In this document: in pieces, positions 25,087-33,851 of the stretch
Numbering within the stretch: the stretch's first letter is position 1
How the letters are laid out: each line of letters opens with the position of its first letter
Origin: JAGMES01 sp023128035
GTDB lineage: Bacteria; Bacillota; Halanaerobiia; DY22613
Length of the DNA stretch: 64,000 nt
Direction: 5' to 3'
NCBI GenBank assembly: GCA_030627905.1
Contig: DAOVRZ010000018.1
Span: 1 to 64,000, forward strand
Notes under the pieces: model-generated
Databases searched by the model: none
What the model was told of the DNA's origin: nothing
Seen by the model: only the letters and a program-made list of their open reading frames with translations
Translations under genes and position numbers: made by a program

Positions 25087-25842
25087 ATGACATTATTAAA
25101 AATCATCCTAATTTTACTAACTGGAACTGCAGCAGGATTTCTGAATACTTTAGCAGGTGGAGGTTCTCTCATTGCAATGCCAGTTTTAATCTTCTTAGGC
25201 CTTCCTTCTGCAGTTGCAAATGGTACCAATCGAATTGCACTAATGGTTCAAAATATTGTAGCTGTAACCAACTTTCGTCGTAAAGGTTATTTTAATTTGA
25301 AATTTAGCTTAATGTTAGGTATTCCAGCCATCATAGGTTCTATTATCGGCTCTACGATTGCAGTCGATTTACCTGATGCTATTTTTAATAAGATTCTTGC
25401 AGTAGTTATGGTTATTATGTTAGCCTTAATCCTCTGGAATCCTAAGAAACAGTTAGAAGCCAGTATAGAAAAAATGACTCTCAAACGTCGTATCTTTGCA
25501 ATGATTGCTTTTTTATTTGTTGGAATTTATGGTGGATTTATTCAAGCTGGTGTTGGTTTGATAATCATCGTTACATTATCATTAATCACCGGACTCTCAC
25601 TTGTTAAAATTAACAGTATAAAAGTTTTTGTTGTAGCTTTCTATACCATTTCTTCCCTCGCTATTTTTATAATGAATGGCAAAGTTAATTGGATTCTTGG
25701 TCTAACTCTAGCTGTCGGCAATGGTTTCGGAGCCTGGTTAGGAAGTAATTTTGCTGTATCTAAGGGCGATAAATGGATTCGAGTAGTTTTAGTCATTGCA
25801 GTTCTAGCTATGTCCGCAAAATTACTAGGGTTATTTAGCTAA
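25087..25842 (+). CDS. TSUP family transporter (sulfite exporter TauE/SafE-like)
   Basis: A 251-residue membrane protein with about eight helices in two homologous halves. The first half opens with GTAAGFLNTLAGGGSLIAMP and the second contains GIYGGFIQAGVGLIIIVTLS; these paired Gly-rich motifs define the TSUP (TauE/SafE, DUF81) family, which moves sulfur-containing or other small organic anions. Substrate cannot be read from sequence. One of two plus-strand genes in the window. Strong GAGGAGG 7 bases before ATG. Monocistronic, ended by a good terminator. Confidence 0.9.
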   Translation: MTLLKIILILLTGTAAGFLNTLAGGGSLIAMPVLIFLGLPSAVANGTNRIALMVQNIVAVTNFRRKGYFNLKFSLMLGIPAIIGSIIGSTIAVDLPDAIFNKILAVVMVIMLALILWNPKKQLEASIEKMTLKRRIFAMIAFLFVGIYGGFIQAGVGLIIIVTLSLITGLSLVKINSIKVFVVAFYTISSLAIFIMNGKVNWILGLTLAVGNGFGAWLGSNFAVSKGDKWIRVVLVIAVLAMSAKLLGLFS

Positions 25843-25869
25843 TTGCGGTATAGGTTACATAGATACTTA

Positions 25870-25901
25870 AAAGAAACCAGTTCTAGCTGGTTTCTTTTTT
25901 T
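25870..25901 (+). terminator. Terminator of the TSUP gene
   Basis: The 10-bp stem AAGAAACCAG/CTGGTTTCTT with loop TTCTAG is followed by seven Ts on the plus strand. On the minus strand it follows the stop of the convergent gene at 25900-26916 but with a short T run, so it probably serves both. Confidence 0.9.
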
Positions 25902-26916
25902 AATAAGATGATTCTTTTATTTGAAGATCACTTACCCTTGGCAAAGCTATCCCCATTAGATATTCTAAAAATTGAACCATTTCTATAACTTCATCAGATA
26001 AATTGAAAATTTTCAGTTTTGCCTCTTTTATAAGTGGGTCCTCATCATCGAATGCTTCCACATCTAGTATAGCACACAACGCTGGTGTGATAAGTTTTGA
26101 AGCGAATACAACTTCTCCCTTATCATATGCCCAATTCATCGACAGTTCATCTATTGAAAGTTCTCCCAAAGCTTCTGTGTTAATAAATAATTTTTTCAAC
26201 TCTTCTTTCATAAAATCAGGAATTTTAGATTTAAAACCTTTCATTTCAAAATTAGAAGATATTGAACCATTAAAATTCAAATCTGAATTACTAGCTTTTA
26301 TTTCATCAATTTCTACTCGTCTATTTTCTGGATGATAGTTTGCTGTGAAACTAACTTCATTTATTGTAAAAAATTCTTCCAATACATCTATTGGAATATC
26401 CAATTCATCCTCATATGCAAAATCCATCATCATTATATCTTTTATTGAAATAGTGATTTTCTGAGGTTGATCTAAAATTAATAAGGGATCATATATCATC
26501 TGATCAGTAATGCATCCATCATATTCGATAGAAAAACTATTAAAACAAAGCTTTGGACTATCCTCGTAATCTTGATACACCATATTTTTAGCTCTAATGC
26601 TTAATTCACGCAATTCATTTATTTCACCATTCATAATCAGTTTTCTGACATCTTCCCAGGTTAATTGAATTTCAAGTTCGCCATATTTTAGTTTGGCTCC
26701 TTCTTTATCATAAACTAGTAAATCCTGAATTATTGTTTGTCTACGGAGCGGATTCACCAAAATATTACCATATTCATAAACAAATTCTTCATTACTAGCT
26801 TTTGTTATACCCAATTCTATTGTTTCTTTTATTATCTCAGCATAATACCAATTTACAATAAATACTGCGATTAAAATAAATAACATACATCCTATGAAAA
26901 TTTTTTCTTTCTTCAC
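25900..26916 (-). CDS. Single-pass periplasmic protein, AsmA-like in outline
   Basis: A 338-residue protein with GTG start (GAGGGG 7 bases upstream) and one N-terminal membrane helix (residues 7-25). The rest reads as repeated beta strands. A segment at about 50-100 (NILVNPLRRQTIIQDLLVYD, then LKYGELEIQLTWEDVRKLIM) has the rhythm seen at the N-terminus of AsmA/DUF748-type proteins, and FNGSISSNFEMKG recalls TamB repeats. I call it AsmA-like only by look. In the presumed ancestral order it directly followed the atpC terminator. Likely envelope role. Confidence 0.55.
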   Translation of the reverse strand: MKKEKIFIGCMLFILIAVFIVNWYYAEIIKETIELGITKASNEEFVYEYGNILVNPLRRQTIIQDLLVYDKEGAKLKYGELEIQLTWEDVRKLIMNGEINELRELSIRAKNMVYQDYEDSPKLCFNSFSIEYDGCITDQMIYDPLLILDQPQKITISIKDIMMMDFAYEDELDIPIDVLEEFFTINEVSFTANYHPENRRVEIDEIKASNSDLNFNGSISSNFEMKGFKSKIPDFMKEELKKLFINTEALGELSIDELSMNWAYDKGEVVFASKLITPALCAILDVEAFDDEDPLIKEAKLKIFNLSDEVIEMVQFLEYLMGIALPRVSDLQIKESSY

Positions 26917-27050
26917 TATAACACCCCTCTACACAGCTTCTCAAATACTAGAATTTTTGTTAGTACCAAAAATGCATACATTATATTATAATTCGATCTT
27001 TTTTTCTGCAACTCCTTCTAATGATAAAAAATATTCTTCTTTAAAATTCG

Positions 27051-27238
27051 CATAAAAAAAGAGCAAGGAGACTTATATCCCTACTCTTAACATTCTAATA
27101 TTCACGTCCAGCAGCCTTTAATCGTGCTATAGCACGTTCCAAAGCTGCTCTAGCGCGAGTTTCATCACCATGAACAGCATTATTTCTTAGTCGTTCTTCA
27201 GCGCGCTCTTTTGAACGCTGAACCCGTTCTACATCTAT
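27051..27238 (-). pseudogene. atpC 3'-end remnant with duplicate terminator
   Basis: This stretch is about 92% identical to the end of intact atpC and its terminator (33807-33995). The coding part, 27095-27238, keeps the frame for 46 codons (DVERVQRSKERAEERLRNNA, and so on to AAGREY, then TAG), but has no start codon and is cut abruptly on its 5' side. Four residues differ from intact atpC (A/V, S/G, I/T, D/E) and the remaining changes are silent, so the copy diverged while under selection as a real atpC, for example in another strain or as the original gene end. It marks one end of the 6.6-kb sugar module. Confidence 0.93.
27059..27088 (-). terminator. Terminator of the atpC remnant
   Basis: AAGAGTAGGGA pairs with TCCTTGCTCTT (two G-T pairs), followed by seven Ts on the minus strand; a slightly altered copy of the atp operon terminator at 33816-33845. 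It now terminates the GH130/DUF1861 transcript. Confidence 0.8.
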
Positions 27239-27283
27239 AAATTAAACCCTCTGTGCAACTTCATCACAGACACAATTCATAGA

Positions 27284-27305
27284 CAATTCTATTGTTTCTT
27301 TTATT
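27284..27305. repeat. 22-base direct repeat overlapping the DUF1861 gene stop
   Basis: CAATTCTATTGTTTCTTTTA plus TT is repeated exactly at 26812-26833, inside the gene at 25900-26916, with the same orientation 472 bases away. Here it covers the stop codon of the DUF1861 gene. It may be a footprint of the rearrangement that created the left end of the module, or a coincidence in AT-rich DNA. Confidence 0.6.
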
Positions 27306-28245
27306 CTTCATATTCCATAAACGGATCTGGTATCACTATCTTATGAGCTTCAGCATCAGAAACTCCAGCATAAAACTCAGCCAATTTGTTTTTATGACGT
27401 ATCAATCCACCACTAAAAATTACATCCATTAAGTCAGGTCTTTTTGTAGAACCTTCTAGAAAATTACTCCGTGTAGCAATAATCTTCATCTCTGTCATTT
27501 CATATGTTTCAGGGTTAAAAGCAAAAGTCATCGAAAAATAATGTCGATTCCCATCCTCATCAAAGGAAGCAATATGCCCTAATACACCTAGTAAGCCACT
27601 TTTTAATAAATGGATTTCATTAGTTCCTCCCCACTCTTCAACAACAAACTGTTTTTCAAATATCTTAGCTTTCATAATATTATCTGCATTAAGTTCATCA
27701 ATAGAATTGATTTTTGTAAAACCTATTTTACCCCTTCCACCTAATTTTCCTTGTGGTCTTGTAAATACTCCAATTTTACCATCCTTAAGTTCTATAAGCC
27801 TTATATCCTTCATTCCGTCAGGGCCAGCAGCAAACCTATGTAAACTGGTAGTATCTCTTCCCCGATAAAACACAGTCCTATACCAGAGTGCATTTTCAAT
27901 TTCAGGATGTGGAAAAATTTCTACCCCACCAAAGACCAGTTCGCCTTTAATTGTTATTACAAATGGATCTTGTAATGTGAATTTTTTGCTTCTATTTTTT
28001 GGCTGCCATATATTATTATCTAATATAAAAAATCTCACTTCTGAGTGTTCAGAATCTCTTGCTTCTACTCTGCCTGCTATCACCATTTCTCCATCATCTT
28101 CAAAAGGAGCGGTTATATTATAAACATCTTTATCTCCAATACCCGTAAATATAAGTTTTTCTCCCTTTATATCATACGTTCTTTCTTTAAAAGCTAATAA
28201 CAATTCCTGACATGTTTTAGGCTCAATGTATTTATTAAACCTCAT
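27301..28245 (-). CDS. DUF1861 / MTP-1 family protein, GT108-related mannoside enzyme
   Basis: About 314 residues, ATG at 28243-28245 with TGGAGG 9 bases upstream (the longer frame overlaps the previous gene). The five-bladed propeller-like sequence contains GIGDKDVYNITAPFEDDGE, AGRVEARDSEHSEV, LQDPFV and FSGGLIRH, which I recognise as the DUF1861/MTP-1 family. Eukaryotic members in Leishmania are mannosyltransferase/phosphorylases of beta-1,2-mannan (family GT108), related to GH130. It lies 16 bases after a GH130 gene in the same operon. Likely action: reversible phosphorolysis or transfer of beta-linked mannose. Substrate is inferred from family, not proven. Confidence 0.7.
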   Translation of the reverse strand: MRFNKYIEPKTCQELLLAFKERTYDIKGEKLIFTGIGDKDVYNITAPFEDDGEMVIAGRVEARDSEHSEVRFFILDNNIWQPKNRSKKFTLQDPFVITIKGELVFGGVEIFPHPEIENALWYRTVFYRGRDTTSLHRFAAGPDGMKDIRLIELKDGKIGVFTRPQGKLGGRGKIGFTKINSIDELNADNIMKAKIFEKQFVVEEWGGTNEIHLLKSGLLGVLGHIASFDEDGNRHYFSMTFAFNPETYEMTEMKIIATRSNFLEGSTKRPDLMDVIFSGGLIRHKNKLAEFYAGVSDAEAHKIVIPDPFMEYEE

Positions 28246-28261
28246 CTCTACTATCCTCCAT

Positions 28262-29170
28262 TTAAAACTGTATTTTATCCTTTTCAATGACGGCAACTCC
28301 AATATGAGTATCTGCCCCCCCATAATATACATAATACTTTCCGTTAACCTCTACAGCTCCACAGCTAAAAACAACATTAGGAACAAGTCCATTAACTTCC
28401 CATTCTAGTTCTGGTTCTAAAATAGGTTCTGGTAATCTTACGATAACTTTTGATATATCTTCAAGATCTAACAATGCTGCACCAAGTCTATACACATTTT
28501 TATCATCTACTGCATGATAGAATAATAACCATCCATCTTCTCTCTTAATCGGTGGGCCAGCTATACCTACCTTTTCCGATTCCCAGGTGTTTTTAATTGG
28601 CTTCATTACTATTTTATGGTTTGTCCAATCCTTTAGATTATCTGAATATGCAACCCAAATATCTGGTATCCTTCTATGAAATAAAATATATTTACCATTA
28701 ACTTTTTCAGTTAAAAGAGCTGCATCCTTATTTGATTCATCAAGTAAAATTCTATGCTCTCCCCAGTTTTTCATATCCTTCGAACAAGCCATACATATCT
28801 TATAATTATCCCATGTCTTTCCGCCAAATCCTGTATAGAGCATGTAATATGTATCATCAATTTTTGTTATTCTTGGGTCTTCTACCCCCCAGGCTTCCTG
28901 TTCTGTCTCTCCTTTAAAAATTGGTTTCTCAAATCGTGTAAAATTAATCCCATCTTCACTTACTGCATATCCTATGGAAGATATAAATTTTTTTTCTTCT
29001 TCCGGCTTCTCTGTATTTAAGAGAAAGGAATTATTTGAAGCCCGATAAAATAGATGAAACATATTATCTTCGTACATAGCGGCACAATTAAAAACTGCTT
29101 CCTTCTCCCAATCATGCACTTTAATTGGTGACAATATTGGTTTTAAAGTCAATCTTTTTAGTTTAACCAC
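28262..29170 (-). CDS. GH130 family mannoside phosphorylase or hydrolase
   Basis: A 302-residue five-bladed beta-propeller enzyme of glycoside hydrolase family 130, which cleaves beta-1,2- or beta-1,4-mannosides, mostly with phosphate to give mannose-1-phosphate. The key segment AWGVEDPRI holds the family acid Asp (D98); FYRASN, GPPI and YYGGADTHIGVA are further landmarks. There is no signal peptide, so it works inside the cell on oligosaccharides brought in by the ABC importer of the same module. GTG start with AGAGGGG upstream. It is separated from lacI by repeat copy B. Confidence 0.85.
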   Translation of the reverse strand: MVKLKRLTLKPILSPIKVHDWEKEAVFNCAAMYEDNMFHLFYRASNNSFLLNTEKPEEEKKFISSIGYAVSEDGINFTRFEKPIFKGETEQEAWGVEDPRITKIDDTYYMLYTGFGGKTWDNYKICMACSKDMKNWGEHRILLDESNKDAALLTEKVNGKYILFHRRIPDIWVAYSDNLKDWTNHKIVMKPIKNTWESEKVGIAGPPIKREDGWLLFYHAVDDKNVYRLGAALLDLEDISKVIVRLPEPILEPELEWEVNGLVPNVVFSCGAVEVNGKYYVYYGGADTHIGVAVIEKDKIQF

Positions 29171-29231
29171 TGTAAACCCCTCTTTTCGTTATTGTTACTA
29201 CACAAAAACTACAACCATCTTACCCTCAGTC

Positions 29232-29349
29232 TTTATCTTTTGAGTTAAGACCCCCACTTCTATAAGTGGGGGGAATTGTTTTTAATCTTCAGTGGGGGTA
29301 GAATCCCCTACTGAAGCCCCGATGTTCAGCTTTAGCTGGACGAGTTCAC
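29232..29349 (+). repeat. Hairpin-rich ~118-bp repeat, copy B
   Basis: Nearly identical to copy A (10018-10134): same four hairpins and the same GAGTTCAC end, which here abuts the stop codon of lacI. The third hairpin has a few compensated changes (GGGGG/CCCTA). It occupies most of the gap between lacI and the GH130 gene, so it could influence transcription between them. See copy A for the IS200/IS605 comparison. Confidence 0.75.
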
Positions 29350-30357
29350 TTAATTAAGTTCTTTCACAGAATCTCTATATACAATATCTGTATCAATAAT
29401 TATCCTCTGACCTACATTTTCATCATTTTCTATTCTCCATAACAACTGTTTTACCGCTTTTTCAGCCATTTCTTTTCTTTTAACCCTTACAGTCGTTATA
29501 GTTGGCTTAAACATAGTACTATACTCCACATCATCAAAACTCACCAATGAAATATCTTCTGGAATTTTATACCCTAAAGAATTTAACCATAAACCCAAAA
29601 GATATGCTGCTTTATCACAGTTACAAACATATGCTGTAGGAATATTTTCTGAAAGTTCCGGGGTTATATAATTTCCGTCATTATCCCTATCCATAAGCAA
29701 ATACTTTTCACTAAATGAAAAACCATACTCAAGTAATGCTTTTTGATAACCCAAATAACGATCTTGAATACTACTATATAGGTTATTATTACCATAAAAT
29801 CCTATTTCTTTATGACCGTTTTCAATGAGATAACTTGCTATATTATAACCTGCATAAAAGTTATCTGTAACCACATGGTCTAATTTAATATTCCGATAAT
29901 AAAAATCCACTAAGACTATCGGCAAATTTAATGCTTTTAAATACATTAAATATTTATATGAAATCTGTCCTAAAATCAATAAACCTTCTATCTTTTGTTC
30001 CTGACACATTAATGGTATTTTATTTTCCTTTTCTTCATCTACAGTTAAAATTGTTAGTATAGTATTAATCTTCTCCTCTGAAGCTTTTCTCTCAATATAC
30101 CCAAAAATTCTAGTATAAAAAAATTCGTTTTTAGTAAAAAATGTTTCTGAAACGATAACACCAATATTTCCAGTACGATGAGTTTTTAAAGCTTTGGCTA
30201 TTGAATTAAATTTATAATCCATTTTTATAGCCAAATCAATAATTTTTTGCTTCAAATCATTACTAACTCCTGGCTTGTCATTCAAAGCTTTAGAAACTGT
30301 TACTTTACTTACACCAAGTCTATTAGCTATATCCTGCATTGTAACCTTTTTCATCAT
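29350..30357 (-). CDS. LacI family transcriptional repressor of the sugar module
   Basis: A regulator of about 335 residues. The N-terminal helix-turn-helix is canonical (VTMQDIANRLGVSKVTVSKA then LNDKPGVSN), followed by the hinge and a periplasmic-binding-protein-like effector domain (VDFYYRNIKLDHVVTDNFYA, SLVSFDDVEYSTMFKPTITT). It sits inside the ABC importer/GH130 operon and so most likely senses the imported mannoside or a breakdown product. A CG-centred palindrome of LacI type lies at the operon promoter (33716-33725). ATG with AAGGG upstream; a longer in-frame GTG is possible. Confidence 0.9.
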   Translation of the reverse strand: MMKKVTMQDIANRLGVSKVTVSKALNDKPGVSNDLKQKIIDLAIKMDYKFNSIAKALKTHRTGNIGVIVSETFFTKNEFFYTRIFGYIERKASEEKINTILTILTVDEEKENKIPLMCQEQKIEGLLILGQISYKYLMYLKALNLPIVLVDFYYRNIKLDHVVTDNFYAGYNIASYLIENGHKEIGFYGNNNLYSSIQDRYLGYQKALLEYGFSFSEKYLLMDRDNDGNYITPELSENIPTAYVCNCDKAAYLLGLWLNSLGYKIPEDISLVSFDDVEYSTMFKPTITTVRVKRKEMAEKAVKQLLWRIENDENVGQRIIIDTDIVYRDSVKELN

Positions 30358-30413
30358 CCACTTCACCCTTTGCTATAATTATTACTTGATTATCGACTTT
30401 GAATCCTACATTA

Positions 30414-31310
30414 TTAACCCTTGATGCCAGTAAGTTTAATACCTTCTGTAAAATATTTTTGTGCTGCGAAGAACAGAATAAGTACAGGCAACATAACCAA
30501 TATAGATGCTGCCATTAACTGGCCCCATTCTATTTTATTTAAACTCCGATACATAGTCAAACCTATTTGCAATGTAAACTTATTTAAACTATTTAAGTAA
30601 ATCAATGGTCCTAATAAGTCATTCCAACTTCCTTGAAATGACCAGATTCCTATTGTTGCTAAAGCAGGTTTGGATATTGGAAGGAATATTTTATAGAATA
30701 TTTGAAAAGAATTACAACCATCTATTCTAGCAGCCTCTTCTAATTGTTTAGGAATCGTTGCAAAATACTGTCTCAAGAAAAATATAAAAACTGCTGAACC
30801 ACCAAAATATGACGGAATAATAAGTGGTTTGAAAGTATCAATCCAATTAAGTTTTGTGAACATAATAAATACAGGAATTAAGGTTATTTCTCCAGGAATC
30901 ATAATTGTAGCTAAAAGAATCAAAAACAATACTCGTCTTCCTGGGAATTTAAATCTTGCAAATCCATATGCAACCAATGCTCCTGTAAAAATTTCTCCTA
31001 TCATTCTAAAAAATGTAATAAAAGCCGAGTTAAAAGTGAAGCGAATAAAGGGAATGGCCTTAATTGCTTTAGGGTAGTTTTCCCAGGCCAAATGTTCTGA
31101 AATCCATCGAGGAGGTATTTGAAATATAACAGAACTATCTTTTAGGGAAGTAGAGATCATCCAGAAAAAAGGAAGTAATGCCAAGTAAGCACCTATAGCT
31201 ATAATAGTATATAGTATAATTTTACTTATCCATTCGCGTCTCTTTTTAGCCTTTTTTATTCTTATAAGTTCTTTGTTCGCCAAAAAATGTATCTCTTCAA
31301 TTTTAGGCAT
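30414..31310 (-). CDS. ABC sugar importer permease, MalG/UgpE type
   Basis: A 298-residue inner-membrane permease with six predicted helices and the EAA loop (EEAARIDGCNSFQIFYKIFL, about residue 190) that contacts the ATPase. It pairs with the permease encoded 18 bases upstream. The N-terminal ~25 residues are cytoplasmic and basic. The importer family is CUT1 (di- and oligosaccharides). No ATPase gene is present in the module, so a shared MsmX-type ATPase must be supplied from elsewhere. Confidence 0.92.
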   Translation of the reverse strand: MPKIEEIHFLANKELIRIKKAKKRREWISKIILYTIIAIGAYLALLPFFWMISTSLKDSSVIFQIPPRWISEHLAWENYPKAIKAIPFIRFTFNSAFITFFRMIGEIFTGALVAYGFARFKFPGRRVLFLILLATIMIPGEITLIPVFIMFTKLNWIDTFKPLIIPSYFGGSAVFIFFLRQYFATIPKQLEEAARIDGCNSFQIFYKIFLPISKPALATIGIWSFQGSWNDLLGPLIYLNSLNKFTLQIGLTMYRSLNKIEWGQLMAASILVMLPVLILFFAAQKYFTEGIKLTGIKG

Positions 31311-31328
31311 TAGTAATCACCTCACCTC

Positions 31329-32216
31329 TTAATTTTCACTTGATTCATAGTAAACCCAAAAAGAAGATGATTTAAATACAAGTAATGTTATCAAAAATAT
31401 AATTACAAACAATATCCAGGCAAGAGCAGTTGCATAACCCATTTTAAAAAACTTAAAGGCATTTTCATATAAATATACTAAGTAGAATTTACCTTGATTT
31501 CCTGCTCCTCCTAAAATATATGCATCTGTAAATTTCCTGAAAGATCCAATTATCCCCATGACCAAATTATAAAATAAAATTGGTGTCAATAATGGCAGGG
31601 TAATCTTAATGAATTTAGTTATTGCACCTGCTCCATCAATCTCAGCAGCTTCATATAGAGTTTTTGGTACTTCTCTTAAACCAACAAGATAGGTTATCAT
31701 TCCTCCACCTGCACCCCATAAAGCCATCATGATATAAGAAGGCAGCACCCAATTTGGATCAGATAACCAACCAGGTCCCTGAATACCAATTTGGCCCAGT
31801 AAAAGATTTACTAATCCAAACTCCGGGTCTAAAACCCACCTCCATAACAATGCAACAGCTACACCAGAAACTACTGCTGGTAAGTAATAGATTGTCCTAA
31901 ATATTTTTATCAATTTTAAGTCTTTATTCATCAATATTGCAATTGTTAATGATGTCACTATACCTAAAGGGATCGCAAAGACTGCAAATTTAACTGTAAC
32001 CATTAAAGAATTCCAAAAATTTTCATCCTGAAATATGTCGATATAATTTTTAAAACCTATATAGTTTGGTTTTGTTAATACGTTCCAATCAGTTAATCCA
32101 ATATAGATCGCAAATATGATCGGGCCAATCGTAAAGAACAGCATTCCCAATATCCAGGGCATAATAAACAAATAACCCTCATATTTTTTAAAATTTTTTA
32201 CTGATATCAATCTCAT
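31329..32216 (-). CDS. ABC sugar importer permease, MalF/UgpA type
   Basis: A 295-residue permease with six helices, starting with the typical FIMPWILGMLFFTIGPIIFA segment and holding an EAA loop (YEAAEIDGAGAITKFIKITL). Partner of the downstream permease. The operon order of binding protein, UgpA-type and UgpE-type permease is standard for CUT1 oligosaccharide importers. Confidence 0.92.
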   Translation of the reverse strand: MRLISVKNFKKYEGYLFIMPWILGMLFFTIGPIIFAIYIGLTDWNVLTKPNYIGFKNYIDIFQDENFWNSLMVTVKFAVFAIPLGIVTSLTIAILMNKDLKLIKIFRTIYYLPAVVSGVAVALLWRWVLDPEFGLVNLLLGQIGIQGPGWLSDPNWVLPSYIMMALWGAGGGMITYLVGLREVPKTLYEAAEIDGAGAITKFIKITLPLLTPILFYNLVMGIIGSFRKFTDAYILGGAGNQGKFYLVYLYENAFKFFKMGYATALAWILFVIIFLITLLVFKSSSFWVYYESSEN

Positions 32217-32308
32217 CCTCTCACCTACTTTTACTTTAATATCTTTAAAAACCTAACCATAGAAAAATGACAAACCATTCTTCCGTGGTTAGACTAATAT
32301 TTTTTATA

Positions 32309-33556
32309 TTATTTCTCCAACAATTTTCTTAACTTAGTTGCAGTATTCTTAGCTGCTTCTTCTGGACTTAATTCTCCTCTAAGAATCTTGTCATATAGAT
32401 TTTCCCAGATAATTGTGTCAATCTCAGCCTGCTTCACATTATTGTTGAATCCTCTACCAAACTCCATAGATTTCTTAATTATTGAAATAGCAGCTTCCTT
32501 ATCTGGTCTAATTTTTGCAATATCATCTACTTTAGATTTTACAGGCGGTACAACTTTCCAGTTAAAGAATTCTTTTGTTAAATCACTCAACGCTTTAAAT
32601 GCAACTTCTTTATTCTTAGTTTTACTGGAAATAACTGTAGATGCTATCCAATTAAAAGTTGCTCTCTGACTGGCATAAGGTATTGTTGAAGTACCTACTT
32701 CAAAGTCTTTTATAGTCTTTTCAAAATCATCCCCAGCTCCTCCCATAAACATTGCAATTTTACCAGTCTTAAATTGTTCACCAAAACCTTGAGTTTCAAT
32801 CTGAGCTGAATTTGGTGTAATCTTATATGTATTGATTATATCATACAATACTTTGATACCTTCAACTGATTCTTTAGAATCAATCACAACTTTTCCTTCT
32901 GAATTAATTACATCTCCACCATAAGTCCATAACCATATATGAACTGGTGGCCAACCATTAACAATAAAACCATACTGATCATTTTTGCCATCACCATTAA
33001 TATCTTTTGTTAATTTTTTACCTACTTCAATAAATTCAGTCCAGGTCATGTCCATTGTTGGGTAAGGAATTTCAGCTCCATCAAAAATATTTTTATTATA
33101 ATACATAATAACTGGTTGAGAAATCCATGGATAACCATACAATTTTTCATTATATTTAGCTGTTTGTAAGGTAGCTTTATAGAAACCTTTAATATTCAAA
33201 TCCTTATTTTTTTGAGCCATATCAGTAATGTCCAGGATAGCACCCATACTAGCAAATGCTGGTATCTTTTCTTGTGATAACCACATAAAATCCGGTGCTG
33301 TATTTCCTGCAATCATAGTTTGAATCTTAATATAATAATCAGATGGAATACTCATTACTTCGATTTGATAATCCTCTGATTTTGTATTTAATCCATCAAC
33401 AATCCCCTGTAATTCCTTTAATTCTTCCGCACCTGCCCAGGTAGCCAACTTCAATACTACTTTTTCGTTAGAAATTTTTTTAGTGGTATTACAACCTGTT
33501 AAAACAAATAAAAACACCACAACCAATGCTAGTATTACTATACTACTTTTCTTCAT
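32309..33556 (-). CDS. Sugar ABC importer substrate-binding lipoprotein
   Basis: A 415-residue extracytoplasmic binding protein (solute-binding family 1). The signal ends in lipobox VLTGC, so it is lipid-anchored. Landmarks are LATWAGAEELKELQGIVDGL, YNKNIFDGAEIPYP, DINGDGKNDQYGF (a possible calcium-like loop) and a final helix rich in Leu/Lys. It would capture an oligosaccharide for the two permeases. First gene of the sugar module, driven by the promoter at 33736-33764 under LacI-type control. Confidence 0.92.
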   Translation of the reverse strand: MKKSSIVILALVVVFLFVLTGCNTTKKISNEKVVLKLATWAGAEELKELQGIVDGLNTKSEDYQIEVMSIPSDYYIKIQTMIAGNTAPDFMWLSQEKIPAFASMGAILDITDMAQKNKDLNIKGFYKATLQTAKYNEKLYGYPWISQPVIMYYNKNIFDGAEIPYPTMDMTWTEFIEVGKKLTKDINGDGKNDQYGFIVNGWPPVHIWLWTYGGDVINSEGKVVIDSKESVEGIKVLYDIINTYKITPNSAQIETQGFGEQFKTGKIAMFMGGAGDDFEKTIKDFEVGTSTIPYASQRATFNWIASTVISSKTKNKEVAFKALSDLTKEFFNWKVVPPVKSKVDDIAKIRPDKEAAISIIKKSMEFGRGFNNNVKQAEIDTIIWENLYDKILRGELSPEEAAKNTATKLRKLLEK

Positions 33557-33715
33557 TATACTTCCCCCTTTTTATTTTTTGAATTTTTCGAAAATTAATA
33601 ACAGACATAAAGTGTTTATCTTACTCGCTTAAACTCCCCCCTCACCAATCCCGTAATGTTTTTTAAGTTTAACATTGTTAGGTTAATTAATATTTTTTGT
33701 TAAGTAATTTTTAAT

Positions 33716-33725
33716 TAACCGGTTA
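33716..33725. promoter_or_regulatory. LacI-type operator
   Basis: The perfect palindrome TAACCGGTTA has the central CG pair typical of LacI-family operators. It starts about 10 bases downstream of the -10 box, so it would overlap or lie just past the transcription start, where a bound repressor blocks initiation. The LacI-type gene of the same module is the natural binder. Confidence 0.6.
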
Positions 33726-33735
33726 CTCTAATTTA

Positions 33736-33764
33736 AGTATAATTTATTACTTTTTATTTGTCAA
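33736..33764 (-). promoter_or_regulatory. Strong sigma-A promoter of the sugar module
   Basis: TTGACA (33759-33764) and TATACT (33736-33741) on the minus strand with exactly 17 bases between, near consensus. It drives the binding-protein gene, whose start is about 180 bases downstream. The long leader contains a second small palindrome (TAACATTGTTA, 33670-33680). Confidence 0.8.
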
Positions 33765-33815
33765 TGCTTTTACTTAAATAATCTACTTCGTAATTTTTGG
33801 GTTCAACATAAAAAA

Positions 33816-33845
33816 AAGAGCAAGGAGATATATCTCCCTACTCTT
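33816..33845 (-). terminator. Terminator of the atp operon
   Basis: A 13-bp stem from AAGAGTAGGGAGA to TCTCCTTGCTCTT (two G-T pairs) with loop TATA, followed by eight Ts. It directly follows atpC and is the right-hand partner of the duplicated copy at 27059-27088. Confidence 0.93.
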
Positions 33846-33851
33846 AACATT

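Noticed and set aside
27095..27238. Second functional epsilon subunit gene
   Set aside because: Only the last 46 codons exist, with no start codon and an abrupt 5' break.
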